DNA of 64,000 bases from Orlajensenia sp037404875 (GTDB taxonomy: Bacteria; Actinomycetota; Actinomycetes; Actinomycetales; Microbacteriaceae), in the NCBI RefSeq assembly GCF_037404875.1, contig NZ_JBBELO010000039.1, positions 1 to 64,000 of the forward strand, given 5' to 3'. The notes beneath the pieces are model-generated. The model ran no database searches. It was not told where the DNA came from and was given only the letters and a program-made list of their open reading frames with translations. This document shows, one piece after another, positions 1 through 9,429 of the stretch. The translations under genes and the position numbers were made by a program. Position 1 is the first letter of the stretch, and each line of letters opens with the position of its first letter.

Positions 1-137
1 GATCAAAGACGATTCACGAAACAACGTCCCTGGACATCACAGCTAGCACTCGTCCACAGGCGCCGCGGCGCCCGCCGATCCGTCCACAGCCGGCGATCGG
101 CGCGCTTCGCGGATGCCGGGCGTCGCAGGCTGAAGGT

Positions 138-827
138 ATGAGCACAGTCCTCGCCGACATCCTCGGCATCGACGACCTGCCGCTCGCAGAATTGCACGCG
201 CTTCGCCTGCAGGGCGAGCTCGTCTCGATCGGCGGCCACTTCGCGCCGAGCGACCTGCCGAGCCTCGCCGCCCTGCGCGCCCGGTCCGTCGCCCTCCTGG
301 CGCCGAACGGCTTCATCGCGGAACGCCTCACGGCCGCCTGGCTCTGGCAGGCGATCGACGAGCCGCCCGCCCGGCACCAGTTCGGCGTCGACGTGGAGGG
401 CACGCACCGGCCGCGTCCCACCCCACGGTTCGAGACGCGCGAGGTGCGGCTGCGCTACCGCGACGTCGGAACCCTGCACGGCACGGCGCTCACCATGCCG
501 CTGCGCACGATCGACGACCTCGCCCGCGATCCCGGCATGGACGACGAGAGCGCCGTGCGGGTGATGGCCGCGATCGCCGTCGTCACGCGGGCAGACCTCG
601 AGCGGGCGCTCACCTTCGCGCACCGGCACGACGAACGCGCCTTCAGCCGCCGTGGCCTCGTGCGCCTGCATCGGGTCGCCGAAGACCCGCTGGCACTCTC
701 AGCCCTCGTGCACCCGGTAGACGTCGTAGACGGCGTCGATGCGCCGCACCGCGTTCAGCACCCGATCCAGATGCGTCGTGTCGCCCATCTCGAAGACGAA
801 GCGGCTGAGGGCCAAGCGGTCGCGTGA
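138..827 (+). CDS. Hypothetical protein, AbiEi-antitoxin-like region
   Basis: About 229 codons. The middle part (residues roughly 50-190) has the look of AbiEi-type proteins: an 'AERLTAAWLW' segment, an RxVRLRYRDV stretch, the recurring 'PLRTIDDLAR' motif and a C-terminal 'RRGLVRL'. A clear N-terminal winged-helix domain was not recognised. The reading frame does not stop before the convergent rsh gene; its last 129 bases, through the stop, run antisense to the rsh 3' end. The natural end may therefore have been lost by a frameshift or deletion. No strong ribosome-binding site lies before the ATG. The function is unknown; the AbiEi resemblance is a memory-based call. Confidence 0.5.
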   Translation: MSTVLADILGIDDLPLAELHALRLQGELVSIGGHFAPSDLPSLAALRARSVALLAPNGFIAERLTAAWLWQAIDEPPARHQFGVDVEGTHRPRPTPRFETREVRLRYRDVGTLHGTALTMPLRTIDDLARDPGMDDESAVRVMAAIAVVTRADLERALTFAHRHDERAFSRRGLVRLHRVAEDPLALSALVHPVDVVDGVDAPHRVQHPIQMRRVAHLEDEAAEGQAVA

Positions 828-2948
828 GGTGGAGACGTTCGCCGACAGGATGTTGACGTGGTGCTCGGAGAGCACCCGCGTCACGTCGGAGAGCAGGCCG
901 GCACGATCGAGCGCCTCGATCTGGATCTGCACGAGGAAGACGCTCTTGGACGTCGGCGCCCACTCGACCTCGATCATGCGCTCGGGCTCGCGCATGAGTG
1001 CCGAGATGTTGTGGCAGTTCTCCTGGTGCACCGAGACGCCCTGGCCGCGCGTGATGAAGCCGACGATCGTGTCGCCCGGAACGGGCGTGCAGCAGCGTGC
1101 GAGCTTGACGAGGATGTCGGGCGCGCCGCGCACGAGAACACCCGAGTCGCTGTCCCGCAGGGTCGGGGCGCGCCCCTTCGTCGGGAGGGCGAACTCCGGA
1201 ACGTCGACCTCCTGGTCGGTCTGCACGAGGGCGACGGCCTTCTCGAGCACCGACTGCGTGCTCACGTGGCCCTCGCCGACGGCCGCGTACAGCGCGGAGA
1301 CATCGACGTACTTCATCTGGGCGGCCACCTCGGCGAAGGAGTCCTGGCCCATGAGCTTCTGCAGCGGCAGGTTCTGCTTGCGCATCGCCCGGGCGATCGC
1401 ATCCCGGCCCTGCTCGATGGCCTCGTCGCGGCGTTCCTTGGTGAACCACTGGCGGATCTTGTTGCGCGCCCGCGGGCTCTTGACGAAGTTGAGCCAGTCC
1501 TGGCTGGGCCCGGAGTCGGGGTTCTTCGAGGTGAAGACCTCGACGACGTCGCCGCTGGTCAGGGTGGACTCCAGCGGCACCAGCCGGCCGTTCACCTTGG
1601 CGCCCATGGTGCGGTGGCCGACCTCGGTGTGCACCGCGTAGGCGAAGTCCACGGGAGTTGCGCCCGACGGCAGGCCGATCACGCGCCCCTTCGGCGTGAA
1701 GACGTAGACCTCCTTGGCGCCGATCTCGTAGCGCAGCGAGTCCAGGAACTCCCCCGGGTCGCTCGTCTCGGCCTGCCAGTCCGAGATCTGGGCGAGCCAG
1801 GCCATGTCGTTGTCCATCGCGGGACCGCCCGAGGACTTGCCGGTGGTCTGCTCCTTGTACTTCCAGTGCGCCGCGACGCCGTACTCGGCGCGCTGGTGCA
1901 TCTCGTGCGTACGGATCTGCAGCTCCACGGGCCGGCCCTGGGGGCCCAGCACCGTCGTGTGCAGCGACTGGTAGAGGTTGAACTTGGGCGTGGCGATGTA
2001 GTCCTTGAACCGCCCAGGCAGTGGTGTCCAGCGGGCGTGGATGGATCCGAGCACCGCGTAGCAGTCCCGCACGGAGTTCACGAGAACGCGGATTCCGACG
2101 AGGTCGTAGATGTCGTCGAAGTCGCGGCCGCGCACCACCATCTTCTGGTAGATCGAGTAGTACTGCTTGGGACGCCCGACGACCTTGCCCCGGATCTTCG
2201 CCGCCTTGAGGTCTTCGTTGACGGCGTCGATGACCTGCTGCACGAACTCCTCGCGCTGCGGCGTGCGCTGGCGCACGAGGCTCTCGATCTCGGCGTAGAG
2301 CTTGGGGTAGAGCACCGCGAACGAAAGGTCCTCGAGCTCCCACTTGATGGTCTGGATTCCGAGGCGGTGCGCGAGCGGGGCATAGATCTCTAGCGTCTCG
2401 GTCGCCTTGCGGGCAGCGGATGCGGCCGGCACGAAGCCCCACGTGCGCGCGTTGTGCAACCGGTCGGCGAGCTTGATGATGAGCACCCGGATGTCCTTCG
2501 ACATCGCGACGATCATCTTGCGCACGGTCTCGGCCTGGGTCGAGTCGCCGTACTTGACCTTGTCGAGCTTCGTCACGCCGTCCACGAGCATGGCGATCTC
2601 GTCACCGAAGTCGGCCTGCACCTGCTCGAGGGTGTACTCGGTGTCTTCGACGGTGTCGTGCAGCAGCGCGGCTGCCACCGTCTTCGCTCCGATCCCGAGG
2701 TCGGCCAAGATCTGCGCGACCGCGACCGGGTGGGTGATGTAGGGCTCGCCACTGCGCCGAATCTGCCCGGAGTGGGCGCGCTCGGCCGTGGCGTACGCCC
2801 GCTCGACGAGGGCGATGTCGGCCTTCGGGTGGTGCATGCGCACCGTGCGGATGAGGGTGTCGACCGCTCCGACGGGCTGCGTCTTGGAGAAGATGCGCGG
2901 CACGAGGCGGCGCAACGAGGCGGTCTGCGACGATGTCGTCTCCGTCAT
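699..2948 (-). CDS. rsh: Bifunctional (p)ppGpp synthetase/hydrolase (Rel/RSH)
   Basis: Cytosolic stringent-response enzyme that makes ppGpp from GTP/GDP and ATP and also hydrolyses it. The 749 residues have the full long-RSH order: an HD hydrolase domain with 'LLHDTVEDT' (HD at 97-98), a synthetase domain containing 'RFKDYIATPKFN', a TGS domain ('EVYVFTPKGRVIGLPSGAT'), and a C-terminal ACT domain ending 'VYRVHEG'. Both active sites look intact, so a bifunctional enzyme is expected. It is the last gene of the yajC-secD-secF-rsh run, the usual actinobacterial order. Its 3' end overlaps the convergent AbiEi-like frame. Confidence 0.97.
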   Translation of the reverse strand: MTETTSSQTASLRRLVPRIFSKTQPVGAVDTLIRTVRMHHPKADIALVERAYATAERAHSGQIRRSGEPYITHPVAVAQILADLGIGAKTVAAALLHDTVEDTEYTLEQVQADFGDEIAMLVDGVTKLDKVKYGDSTQAETVRKMIVAMSKDIRVLIIKLADRLHNARTWGFVPAASAARKATETLEIYAPLAHRLGIQTIKWELEDLSFAVLYPKLYAEIESLVRQRTPQREEFVQQVIDAVNEDLKAAKIRGKVVGRPKQYYSIYQKMVVRGRDFDDIYDLVGIRVLVNSVRDCYAVLGSIHARWTPLPGRFKDYIATPKFNLYQSLHTTVLGPQGRPVELQIRTHEMHQRAEYGVAAHWKYKEQTTGKSSGGPAMDNDMAWLAQISDWQAETSDPGEFLDSLRYEIGAKEVYVFTPKGRVIGLPSGATPVDFAYAVHTEVGHRTMGAKVNGRLVPLESTLTSGDVVEVFTSKNPDSGPSQDWLNFVKSPRARNKIRQWFTKERRDEAIEQGRDAIARAMRKQNLPLQKLMGQDSFAEVAAQMKYVDVSALYAAVGEGHVSTQSVLEKAVALVQTDQEVDVPEFALPTKGRAPTLRDSDSGVLVRGAPDILVKLARCCTPVPGDTIVGFITRGQGVSVHQENCHNISALMREPERMIEVEWAPTSKSVFLVQIQIEALDRAGLLSDVTRVLSEHHVNILSANVSTSRDRLALSRFVFEMGDTTHLDRVLNAVRRIDAVYDVYRVHEG

Positions 2949-3026
2949 GTGCTCACCTGCCTCCGTGCTCCAATTATCGCCGGTCGCCGAGGGGGGATCC
3001 GACCACCGGGGCTACGCCCTCGGCGA

Positions 3027-4046
3027 TCACGCGGGAACGTCCTCCAGCGCCTGGCTGGAAGCAGCCCGCCCGCGCAGCTTGAGCACCGCGGCATCGTGCT
3101 TCTTGATGGGCGCCTCACGCTCGCGCAGCATCGAGTACAGCGGAGCCGCGAGGAAGACCGTCGACCAGGTGCCGACGAGGATGCCGATGAGCAGGGCGAG
3201 CGAGATGTCGCGCAGTGTGTCGGCACCGAGGGCGAACGCTCCGATGAACAGGATCGAGGCGACCGGAAGGGCGGCGACGACGCTCGTGTTGATCGAGCGC
3301 ACGAGGGTCTGGTTGACCGCGAGGTTCACCGATTCCCCGAACGTGCGCCGGGTCTTCACGACGTCTTCCTTGGTGTTCTCGCGGATCTTGTCGAAGACCA
3401 CGACGGTGTCGTAGAGCGAGTAGGCGAGGATCGTCAGGATGCCGATGACGGCAGCCGGCGTGATCTCGAAGCCCACGGCGGCGTACACGCCCGTGGTGAC
3501 GATGAGGTCGGCCATGAGGGCGATGATGGCCGCGAGCGACATCTTCCAGGTGCGGAAGTAGAGCGCCATGCCGATGGCCGCGAGGATCAGGAAGACCACG
3601 AGGCCCTGGATCGTCTGGCGAGTGATGTCGGCGCCCCAGACCGGGCCGATGAAGGAGGATGACACGTCGTCGGCGGTCACGTCGTAGGCATCAGCGAGGG
3701 CGTCGGCGACGTCCTTGGTCTGTCCGGTCGTCAGCTGGTCGGTCTGCACGCGCACACCGCTGCCGTTGCCGACGATGGTCACGTGCGAGACGGCATCGGG
3801 CACGACGGAGGCGACCGCATCCGTTGCCGGACCCTGCTCGGCATCGCTGACGCCCGTGATCTGGAACTGGGAACCGCCGCGGAACTCGATGCCGAGGTTG
3901 AAACCGCCGCGCAGCACCGGAATGAGGATGGCGATGAGCACGAGCGCGCCGACGATGGCGAACCAGATGCGGCGCTTGCCGACGAAGTTGAAGGAGCGCT
4001 TTCCGGTGTAGAGGTCGTTGCCGAACTCGGTCAGGCGATTGGCCAT
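3027..4046 (-). CDS. secF: Protein translocase subunit SecF
   Basis: Membrane subunit of the SecDF proton-driven accessory complex that pulls exported proteins out of SecYEG. The 339 residues start with a short cytoplasmic segment and a first membrane helix (about 28-45). The family motif 'FRGGSQFQITG' and the extracytoplasmic domain follow, then five more hydrophobic segments. The signature 'LAYSLYDTVVVFDKIREN' is intact. The start codon overlaps the secD stop by one base, so translation is probably coupled. The C-terminal tail after the last helix is basic and short. Confidence 0.97.
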   Translation of the reverse strand: MANRLTEFGNDLYTGKRSFNFVGKRRIWFAIVGALVLIAILIPVLRGGFNLGIEFRGGSQFQITGVSDAEQGPATDAVASVVPDAVSHVTIVGNGSGVRVQTDQLTTGQTKDVADALADAYDVTADDVSSSFIGPVWGADITRQTIQGLVVFLILAAIGMALYFRTWKMSLAAIIALMADLIVTTGVYAAVGFEITPAAVIGILTILAYSLYDTVVVFDKIRENTKEDVVKTRRTFGESVNLAVNQTLVRSINTSVVAALPVASILFIGAFALGADTLRDISLALLIGILVGTWSTVFLAAPLYSMLREREAPIKKHDAAVLKLRGRAASSQALEDVPA

Positions 4047-5782
4047 CAGTCCTTGGCTCCCTTGTCTTCGCTGTCTGCCGATCGTGCGCCGACGCCGGCG
4101 AGCTCAGCCGCCTTGCGCTCCGCGATCGTCTGGCGCTTGGCCGCCTCACGCGAGGCGGAGGCGACCTTCGTCGCCGGCGCGGTCGGCTTGCGGAACTGCG
4201 CCCGACCGCGGTAGACGGCTCCGAGCGCCGTCGGGTCGAGCCCGGAGAGCGGGTGGCCGCTCGAGAAGAAGCTCGTCTGCGCGAGCAGCTGCAGCATCGG
4301 GTGCGTGAACAGCACCACGATGAGCACGTCGATGACCGTCGTCAGTCCGAGCGTGAAGGCGAAGCCCTTGACGCTGCCGACCGTGATGATGAACAGGACG
4401 ATGGCGGCGAGCAGGTTCGTGGCCTTCGAGGCGTAGATGGTGCGCAGGGCGCGCCGCCATCCGGCCTCGACGGCGCCCACGAGGGCCCTGCCCTCGCGCA
4501 GTTCGTCACGCACCCGCTCGAAGTAGACGATGAACGAGTCCGCCGTGAAGCCGATGGCCACGATGAGGCCCGCGACGCCGGCGAGCGAGAGGCGGTAGCC
4601 GTTGTACCAGGACAGGATCGTGATCGAGAAGTACGTGATGACCGCCGCGACCACGAGGGAGGCGATCGTCACCAGTCCGAGCAGCCGGTACTGGAACAGC
4701 GTGTAGATCACGACGAGGATCAGGCCGATGAGGCCCGCGATCAGGCCGCTCTGCAACTGGGAGGAGCCGAGGGTCGCCGTGATGGTGTCGGAGGACTGTA
4801 CCGTGAAGCTGATCGGCAGGGCGCCGAACTTGAGCTGGTCGGCGAGGGCCTGCGAGGACTTCTGGTCGAAGTTTCCGGTGATCTGCGGCTTGCCGTCGGT
4901 GATGATGCCGTTCATAGACGGAGCCGAGAGCACCCGGCCGTCGAGCACGAAGGCGAACTGGTCCAGCGGCGCCTGCGACTTGAGGCCGAAGAGGCGCTCG
5001 CTGACGGTGGCGAAGTCCTTGGTGCCCTTGTCGTTGAAGACGAGGTTCACGGCCCACTGGCCGGTCGCGCCGCCCTGACTCGTCTGGATCATGCCCGCAG
5101 AGGCGTCGGAGATGTCGGCGCCGTCGACCTCGACCGGACCGAGGATGTACTTGACCTGGCCGTTGTCGTCACAGGTGACGAGAGGCTCGTCGGCCGGCGC
5201 GACGTTGCTCGTGTTGATCTTGGAGCAGTCGAAGCTGTCGAACTGCTCCTGCAGTGCGGGCGTCACCCAGTTCAGGTCCGACCCGCTCGTCGGACTGACC
5301 GACGGCGTGCTGACGGGAGCCTCGGTGGGCGTGGGCGGCGGGGTGGCGGTGTTGGTGCTGTTCGCCGACTGGTCCGTCGGCGCTCCGGCCACGAGCACGG
5401 GACGCAACTCGAGCTTCGCCGAGGACTCGATGCGATTGCGGGTGTCCTCATCGAGCTTGCCCGGAATCGCGACGACGATGTTGTTGCCGCCCTGGGTGCT
5501 GATCTCGGACTCCGAGACGCCCGAGGCGTCCACGCGCTGGCGGATGATGGAGACCGCCTGGTTCAGCTGCTCATCCGTGACCGTCTGGCCGGACTCGACC
5601 TTCGGGGCGAGGATGATCTGCGTTCCGCCCTCGAGGTCGAGGGCGAGCTTCGGCGTCCACGAGCCGCCGCCCCACAGCACGGCTGCCGTGTTGATGCCCA
5701 GCAGCAGGGCGATGATCACGCCCAGCCAGGTGAGAGAACGCCACGCCTTCTTGACGGGTGTCGACTTTGCCACTGAGAGCAC
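4046..5782 (-). CDS. secD: Protein translocase subunit SecD
   Basis: Partner of SecF in protein export. The 578 residues show one N-terminal helix, the 'LALDLEGGTQIIL' motif, a large extracytoplasmic domain, and five C-terminal membrane helices with 'GFTADSFIVYFERVRDELR'. The extracytoplasmic domain contains a Pro/Thr/Ser-rich linker (roughly residues 140-170) that looks disordered. The start used is GTG at 5782; GTG at 5773 gives an N-terminus 'VAKSTPVKKAWRSL', closer to relatives as I remember them, but has a poorer ribosome-binding site. It lies directly upstream of secF, downstream of yajC. Confidence 0.96.
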   Translation of the reverse strand: MLSVAKSTPVKKAWRSLTWLGVIIALLLGINTAAVLWGGGSWTPKLALDLEGGTQIILAPKVESGQTVTDEQLNQAVSIIRQRVDASGVSESEISTQGGNNIVVAIPGKLDEDTRNRIESSAKLELRPVLVAGAPTDQSANSTNTATPPPTPTEAPVSTPSVSPTSGSDLNWVTPALQEQFDSFDCSKINTSNVAPADEPLVTCDDNGQVKYILGPVEVDGADISDASAGMIQTSQGGATGQWAVNLVFNDKGTKDFATVSERLFGLKSQAPLDQFAFVLDGRVLSAPSMNGIITDGKPQITGNFDQKSSQALADQLKFGALPISFTVQSSDTITATLGSSQLQSGLIAGLIGLILVVIYTLFQYRLLGLVTIASLVVAAVITYFSITILSWYNGYRLSLAGVAGLIVAIGFTADSFIVYFERVRDELREGRALVGAVEAGWRRALRTIYASKATNLLAAIVLFIITVGSVKGFAFTLGLTTVIDVLIVVLFTHPMLQLLAQTSFFSSGHPLSGLDPTALGAVYRGRAQFRKPTAPATKVASASREAAKRQTIAERKAAELAGVGARSADSEDKGAKD

Positions 5783-5843
5783 TCAGCTTTCTACGCGCGC
5801 GCTCGGACCAGCCTCGGGCCGAGTGCGGAGGGAGGTGGTTGTG

Positions 5844-6257
5844 TTAGTCGTTCGACTTCTTGCGGTCGGCATCCACGTCGATGACCGGCTCGTCCCGCAG
5901 AACGGGCTGGTCCACGACGGGCTCATCGACGCGCTCGCCGAACTCGGGCTCGCCGGTGGGCGTCTCGAGGGGCTCGGCGGGAGAGTCGACGACGTCGACG
6001 GGGGTGATCACGCGTGCGACGGTCTGGCGGTGAACGGCGAGGACCGTTCCCGGAGTGGTCTCCAGGAGCACCTCGTTCTCGTCTTCATCGATCGAGAGGA
6101 TGGTGCCGAAGACGCCGAAGTTCGTCATGACCTTCGCGCCGGGAACGACCTTGGACTGCAGCGATGCGGCATCCTTCTGGCGTTTGCGGCTGTTGCGGAA
6201 CATGAAGAAGACGAGCAGCGCCAGAACGGCGAGCATGACGATGGTGATGGGATCCAA
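5844..6257 (-). CDS. yajC: Preprotein translocase subunit YajC
   Basis: Small single-span membrane protein of the SecDF-YajC complex. A TTG start at 6257 gives 'MDPITIVMLAVLALLVFFMF', the family N-terminus (one membrane helix), followed by 'RNSRKRQKDAASLQSKVVPG' and the conserved KOW-like 'VMTNFGVFGTI' segment. An in-frame TTG at 6290 would add eleven atypical residues and is less likely. The acidic C-terminal tail after residue about 90 is variable in the family. It is transcribed with secD and secF and follows ruvB. Confidence 0.9.
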   Translation of the reverse strand: MDPITIVMLAVLALLVFFMFRNSRKRQKDAASLQSKVVPGAKVMTNFGVFGTILSIDEDENEVLLETTPGTVLAVHRQTVARVITPVDVVDSPAEPLETPTGEPEFGERVDEPVVDQPVLRDEPVIDVDADRKKSND

Positions 6258-6332
6258 AACCTGTAAAGCCTTTCGGAGGGGGCCCCTCAACCGCGCCGGA
6301 CTGGCGCGGGATGCACATGGGCCGATTTCGAA

Positions 6333-7370
6333 TTATAGGTCATGCAGCGTCGGTGCTCCTGCGCGCGGGCTGAGCGCGAAGTGACGCCATGCCTCATGGG
6401 TCGCGATGCGCCCCCGCGGGCTGCGCGTGATGAGCCCGATGCGCACGAGGAAGGGCTCGACGACCGACTCGATCGTCTCGGCCTCCTCTCCGACGGAGAC
6501 CGCGAGCGTGTTCAACCCGACCGGGCCGCCGTCGAAGCGGTTGAGAAGGGTGAGCATGACGGCGCGGTCGAGCCTGTCCAGGCCCAGCGCGTCGACGTCG
6601 TAGAGGTCGAGGGCGGCGCGCACCGTCTCGACATCGGCACGGCCCGTGCGCGAGTGCACCAGCGCGTAGTCGCGCACCCGTCGCAGCAGCCGGTTGGCGA
6701 TACGCGGCGTTCCCCGGCAGCGGCCGGCGATCTCGGCGATGGCCTCCCCGTCGATGGACAGGTCGAGCATGCGCGCGGCGCGGGCGAGCACCTGGCGCAA
6801 CTCCGGCTCGTCGTAGAACTCCAGGTGGGCGGTGAAGCCGAACCGGTCGCGGAGGGGGTTCGGCAGCAGGCCGGCGCGCGTGGTCGCCCCGACGAGGGTG
6901 AACGGCGAGAGGTCGAGCGGTACTGAGGTCGCTCCGGCGCCCTTGCCGACCATGATGTCGATACGGAAGTCCTCCATCGCCAGGTAGAGCATCTCCTCGG
7001 CGGAGCGCGCCATGCGGTGGATCTCGTCGATGAAGAGCACCTCGCCGGGGATGAGCGAACTCAGCACGGCCGCGAGGTCGCCGGCGTGCTGGATGGCGGG
7101 CCCGCTCGACATGCGCAACGGACGACCGCCCTCGTGGGCGACGATCATCGCGAGGGTCGTCTTGCCCAGCCCGGGTGGACCGGCCAGCAGGATGTGGTCG
7201 GGGGTGCGATCCTGCATGGCGGCCGCACGCAGCAGCAGCTGCAGCTGGCCCCGCACACGGGTCTGGCCGACGAATTCCTCGAGCGTCTTCGGCCGCAGCG
7301 CTCCCTCGAAGGCGAGCTCCGCCTCCGTCGTCAACGCCGGATTGGTCAGGTCGATCTCGTTCTCGCTCAT
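6333..7370 (-). CDS. ruvB: Holliday junction branch-migration helicase RuvB
   Basis: AAA+ motor of the RuvAB complex that drives branch migration of Holliday junctions during recombinational repair. The 345 residues include Walker A 'GPPGLGKTTLA', Walker B 'LFIDEIHRM', the sensor region 'GATTRAGLLPNPLRDRFG', and the C-terminal winged helix ending 'GLITRSPRGRIATHEAWRHF'. Length is normal for the family. It lies five bases downstream of ruvA, in the ruvC-ruvA-ruvB operon. Confidence 0.98.
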   Translation of the reverse strand: MSENEIDLTNPALTTEAELAFEGALRPKTLEEFVGQTRVRGQLQLLLRAAAMQDRTPDHILLAGPPGLGKTTLAMIVAHEGGRPLRMSSGPAIQHAGDLAAVLSSLIPGEVLFIDEIHRMARSAEEMLYLAMEDFRIDIMVGKGAGATSVPLDLSPFTLVGATTRAGLLPNPLRDRFGFTAHLEFYDEPELRQVLARAARMLDLSIDGEAIAEIAGRCRGTPRIANRLLRRVRDYALVHSRTGRADVETVRAALDLYDVDALGLDRLDRAVMLTLLNRFDGGPVGLNTLAVSVGEEAETIESVVEPFLVRIGLITRSPRGRIATHEAWRHFALSPRAGAPTLHDL

Positions 7371-7375
7371 TTTCG

Positions 7376-7981
7376 CTACACCCGTGCCGGTCCGAGGCGG
7401 CTCAGGGTGGCACGCAGCAGCGCCGGAACCGAGGAGCGCTCCGCATCGGAGGCGTCGGCCAGCACCTCGTCGAGGGCGCCGAGGGCAACCTTCTCCGACC
7501 AGCCGAGCCCCACGAGCGCCGCGAGCACGGAATCGCTGATGGATGCCGGCGCACTCGCGCGACTGGGCGCTGTGGCTGACGTCGGAACGACCTTGCCCGC
7601 GAGCGAGACGGTGATGAGCTTGGCGGTCTTGGGACCGATGCCGCTCACCTTGCGGAAGACGGCGTCGTCGTCGACCGCGACGGCGCGAGCGACCTCATCG
7701 GGCGAGAGGGCGGAGAGCACCCCCAGCGCCGACTTGGGCCCGACGCCCGTGACGCCGATGAGCAGCTCGAACACGGCCAGCTCCTCCACTGTGGCGAAGC
7801 CGAACAGCGTGAGGGCGTCTTCACGCACGATGAGAGTGGTGTGCAGGCGGAGTTCGCTGCCCGTGCGAGCGGCGAGGGCTTCGGCCGGCGTGACGTTCAC
7901 GCTGAAACCGACACCACCGACCTCGATGACGACGAGCGTGCCGAGTGCCGAGAGCACGGTGCCGCGAAGGGAGGAGATCAC
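7376..7981 (-). CDS. ruvA: Holliday junction DNA helicase subunit RuvA
   Basis: Tetrameric junction-binding subunit that loads RuvB. The 201 residues start 'MISSLRGTVLSALG' (OB-fold), contain the helix-hairpin-helix pair around 'LIGVTGVGPKSALGVL' and 'VSGIGPKTAKLI', and end with the small domain III that contacts RuvB ('LVGLGWSEKVALGALDEV'). The start overlaps the ruvC stop by four bases, and ruvB follows directly. Confidence 0.97.
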   Translation of the reverse strand: MISSLRGTVLSALGTLVVIEVGGVGFSVNVTPAEALAARTGSELRLHTTLIVREDALTLFGFATVEELAVFELLIGVTGVGPKSALGVLSALSPDEVARAVAVDDDAVFRKVSGIGPKTAKLITVSLAGKVVPTSATAPSRASAPASISDSVLAALVGLGWSEKVALGALDEVLADASDAERSSVPALLRATLSRLGPARV

Positions 7982-8565
7982 CGCTTAAGACTACGGGCGG
8001 CCCCCGACGCCCGAGCCGCACGCTCGGCGGCGAGCCATGCCTTCTGCGCCGGCGTGGCGAGGGCGTCATCGGAATCGGGCAGCGACGGGGTCGAACCGGT
8101 GCGCCAGGCGTGGCAGATGGCGAGGGCGAGCGCGTCGGCGGCATCCGCCGGTTTCGGAGCCACCGAGAGACCCAGGATGCGCGTGACCATCGCGGTGACC
8201 TGCTTCTTGTCCGCTCCCCCGTACCCGGTGATGGCGGCCTTCACCTCGCTCGGGGTGTGCAGGGCGACCGGGAGCCGTCGCTTGGCGGCCAGGTGCATGG
8301 CGACTCCGGAGATCTGCGCGGTGCCCATGATGGTCGAGATGTCGCTTCGCGCGAAGACCCGCTCGAGCGCGACCGCGTTGGGCCGGTGCTCATCGAGGAT
8401 CGCCTCGAGGCCCTCGGCGATGCGCAGCAGGCGCTTCTCGATGGAGAGGTCGACCGGAGAGCGCAGCACGATGACGTCGACGAGCGTCGCCGATCGATCG
8501 GGCGCGACATCGACGACGCCAACGCCGCAGCGGGTGAGGCCGGGGTCGACGCCGAGCACCCGCAC
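7978..8565 (-). CDS. ruvC: Crossover junction endodeoxyribonuclease RuvC
   Basis: Nuclease that resolves Holliday junctions held by RuvAB. The 195 residues start 'MRVLGVDPGLTRCG', with the first catalytic Asp at residue 7. Further acidic residues sit in 'AVALERVFAR' and in 'DAADALALAICHAW', matching the four-acid RNase H-like active site. The C-terminal tail (about 25 residues, Ala/Arg-rich) extends past the usual core. It starts eight bases after yebC ends and overlaps ruvA. Confidence 0.96.
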   Translation of the reverse strand: MRVLGVDPGLTRCGVGVVDVAPDRSATLVDVIVLRSPVDLSIEKRLLRIAEGLEAILDEHRPNAVALERVFARSDISTIMGTAQISGVAMHLAAKRRLPVALHTPSEVKAAITGYGGADKKQVTAMVTRILGLSVAPKPADAADALALAICHAWRTGSTPSLPDSDDALATPAQKAWLAAERAARASGAARSLKR

Positions 8566-8572
8566 GACGGTG

Positions 8573-9334
8573 CTAGTCCTCGGTCTCGAGCTCGGCGGCG
8601 ACCTCGGGGGTCAGGTCGAGGTTGGAGTAGATGTTCTGCACGTCGTCGGAGTCCTCGAGCGCGTCGATGAGCCGGAACACCTTGCGGGCGGTCTCGGCGT
8701 CGACCTCGACCTTGAGCGAGGGCACGAAGGCCACATCGGCCGACTCGTAGTCGATTCCGGCATCCTGCAGCGCCGTGCGCGTCGCGACGAGTTCGCTCGG
8801 GTCGGTGACGACCTCGAAGCTCTCGCCCTCGTTGTTGACCTCTTCTGCACCGGCATCCAGGACCGCGGCGAGCACGTCGTCCTCGGTGAGGCTGTCGCTC
8901 TGGGCGACGACGATGAGGCCCTTGCGGTGGAAGTTGTACGAGACGCTGCCGGGGTCGGCCATCGTGCCGCCGTTGCGCGTCATGGCGGTGCGCACGTCGG
9001 CGGCGGCGCGGTTCTTGTTGTCGGTGAGGCACTCGATGAGCAGGGCGACGCCGTTCGGGCCGTAACCCTCGTACATGATCGTCGCGTAGTCGACGCTCTC
9101 GCCGGTCAGGCCGGCGCCGCGCTTGATGGCGCGATCGATGTTGTCGTTGGGTACAGAGGTCTTCTTCGCCTTCTGCACGGCATCGACGAGGGTGGGGTTA
9201 CCCGAGAGGTCGGCTCCGCCGATCTTCGCGGCGACCTCGATGTTCTTGATGAGCTTCGCGAACGACTTCGCACGACGCGAATCGATGATCGCCTTCTTGT
9301 GCTTGGTCGTCGCCCACTTGGAATGCCCGGACAT
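8573..9334 (-). CDS. YebC/PmpR family protein (TACO1-like)
   Basis: Conserved cytosolic protein starting 'MSGHSKWATTKHKK', the family hallmark. The 253 residues cover the three YebC domains, with 'VPNDNIDRAIKRGAG' and 'YEGYGPNGVALLIECLTDN' both present. YebC-type proteins have been described as DNA-binding regulators and, more recently, as helping ribosomes through difficult stretches such as polyprolines. Which role applies here cannot be read from sequence. Its place directly before ruvC is the common actinobacterial arrangement. Confidence 0.95.
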   Translation of the reverse strand: MSGHSKWATTKHKKAIIDSRRAKSFAKLIKNIEVAAKIGGADLSGNPTLVDAVQKAKKTSVPNDNIDRAIKRGAGLTGESVDYATIMYEGYGPNGVALLIECLTDNKNRAAADVRTAMTRNGGTMADPGSVSYNFHRKGLIVVAQSDSLTEDDVLAAVLDAGAEEVNNEGESFEVVTDPSELVATRTALQDAGIDYESADVAFVPSLKVEVDAETARKVFRLIDALEDSDDVQNIYSNLDLTPEVAAELETED

Positions 9335-9429
9335 ACCGCTCCGTTTCGAAAAGTCTGCGCAGCCCTCTGCAGGTACCGCCCAGCCAGTCTAAGACAGCCT
9401 GTGCCTCGCGCGCCCGCGACCGGCGGGGG

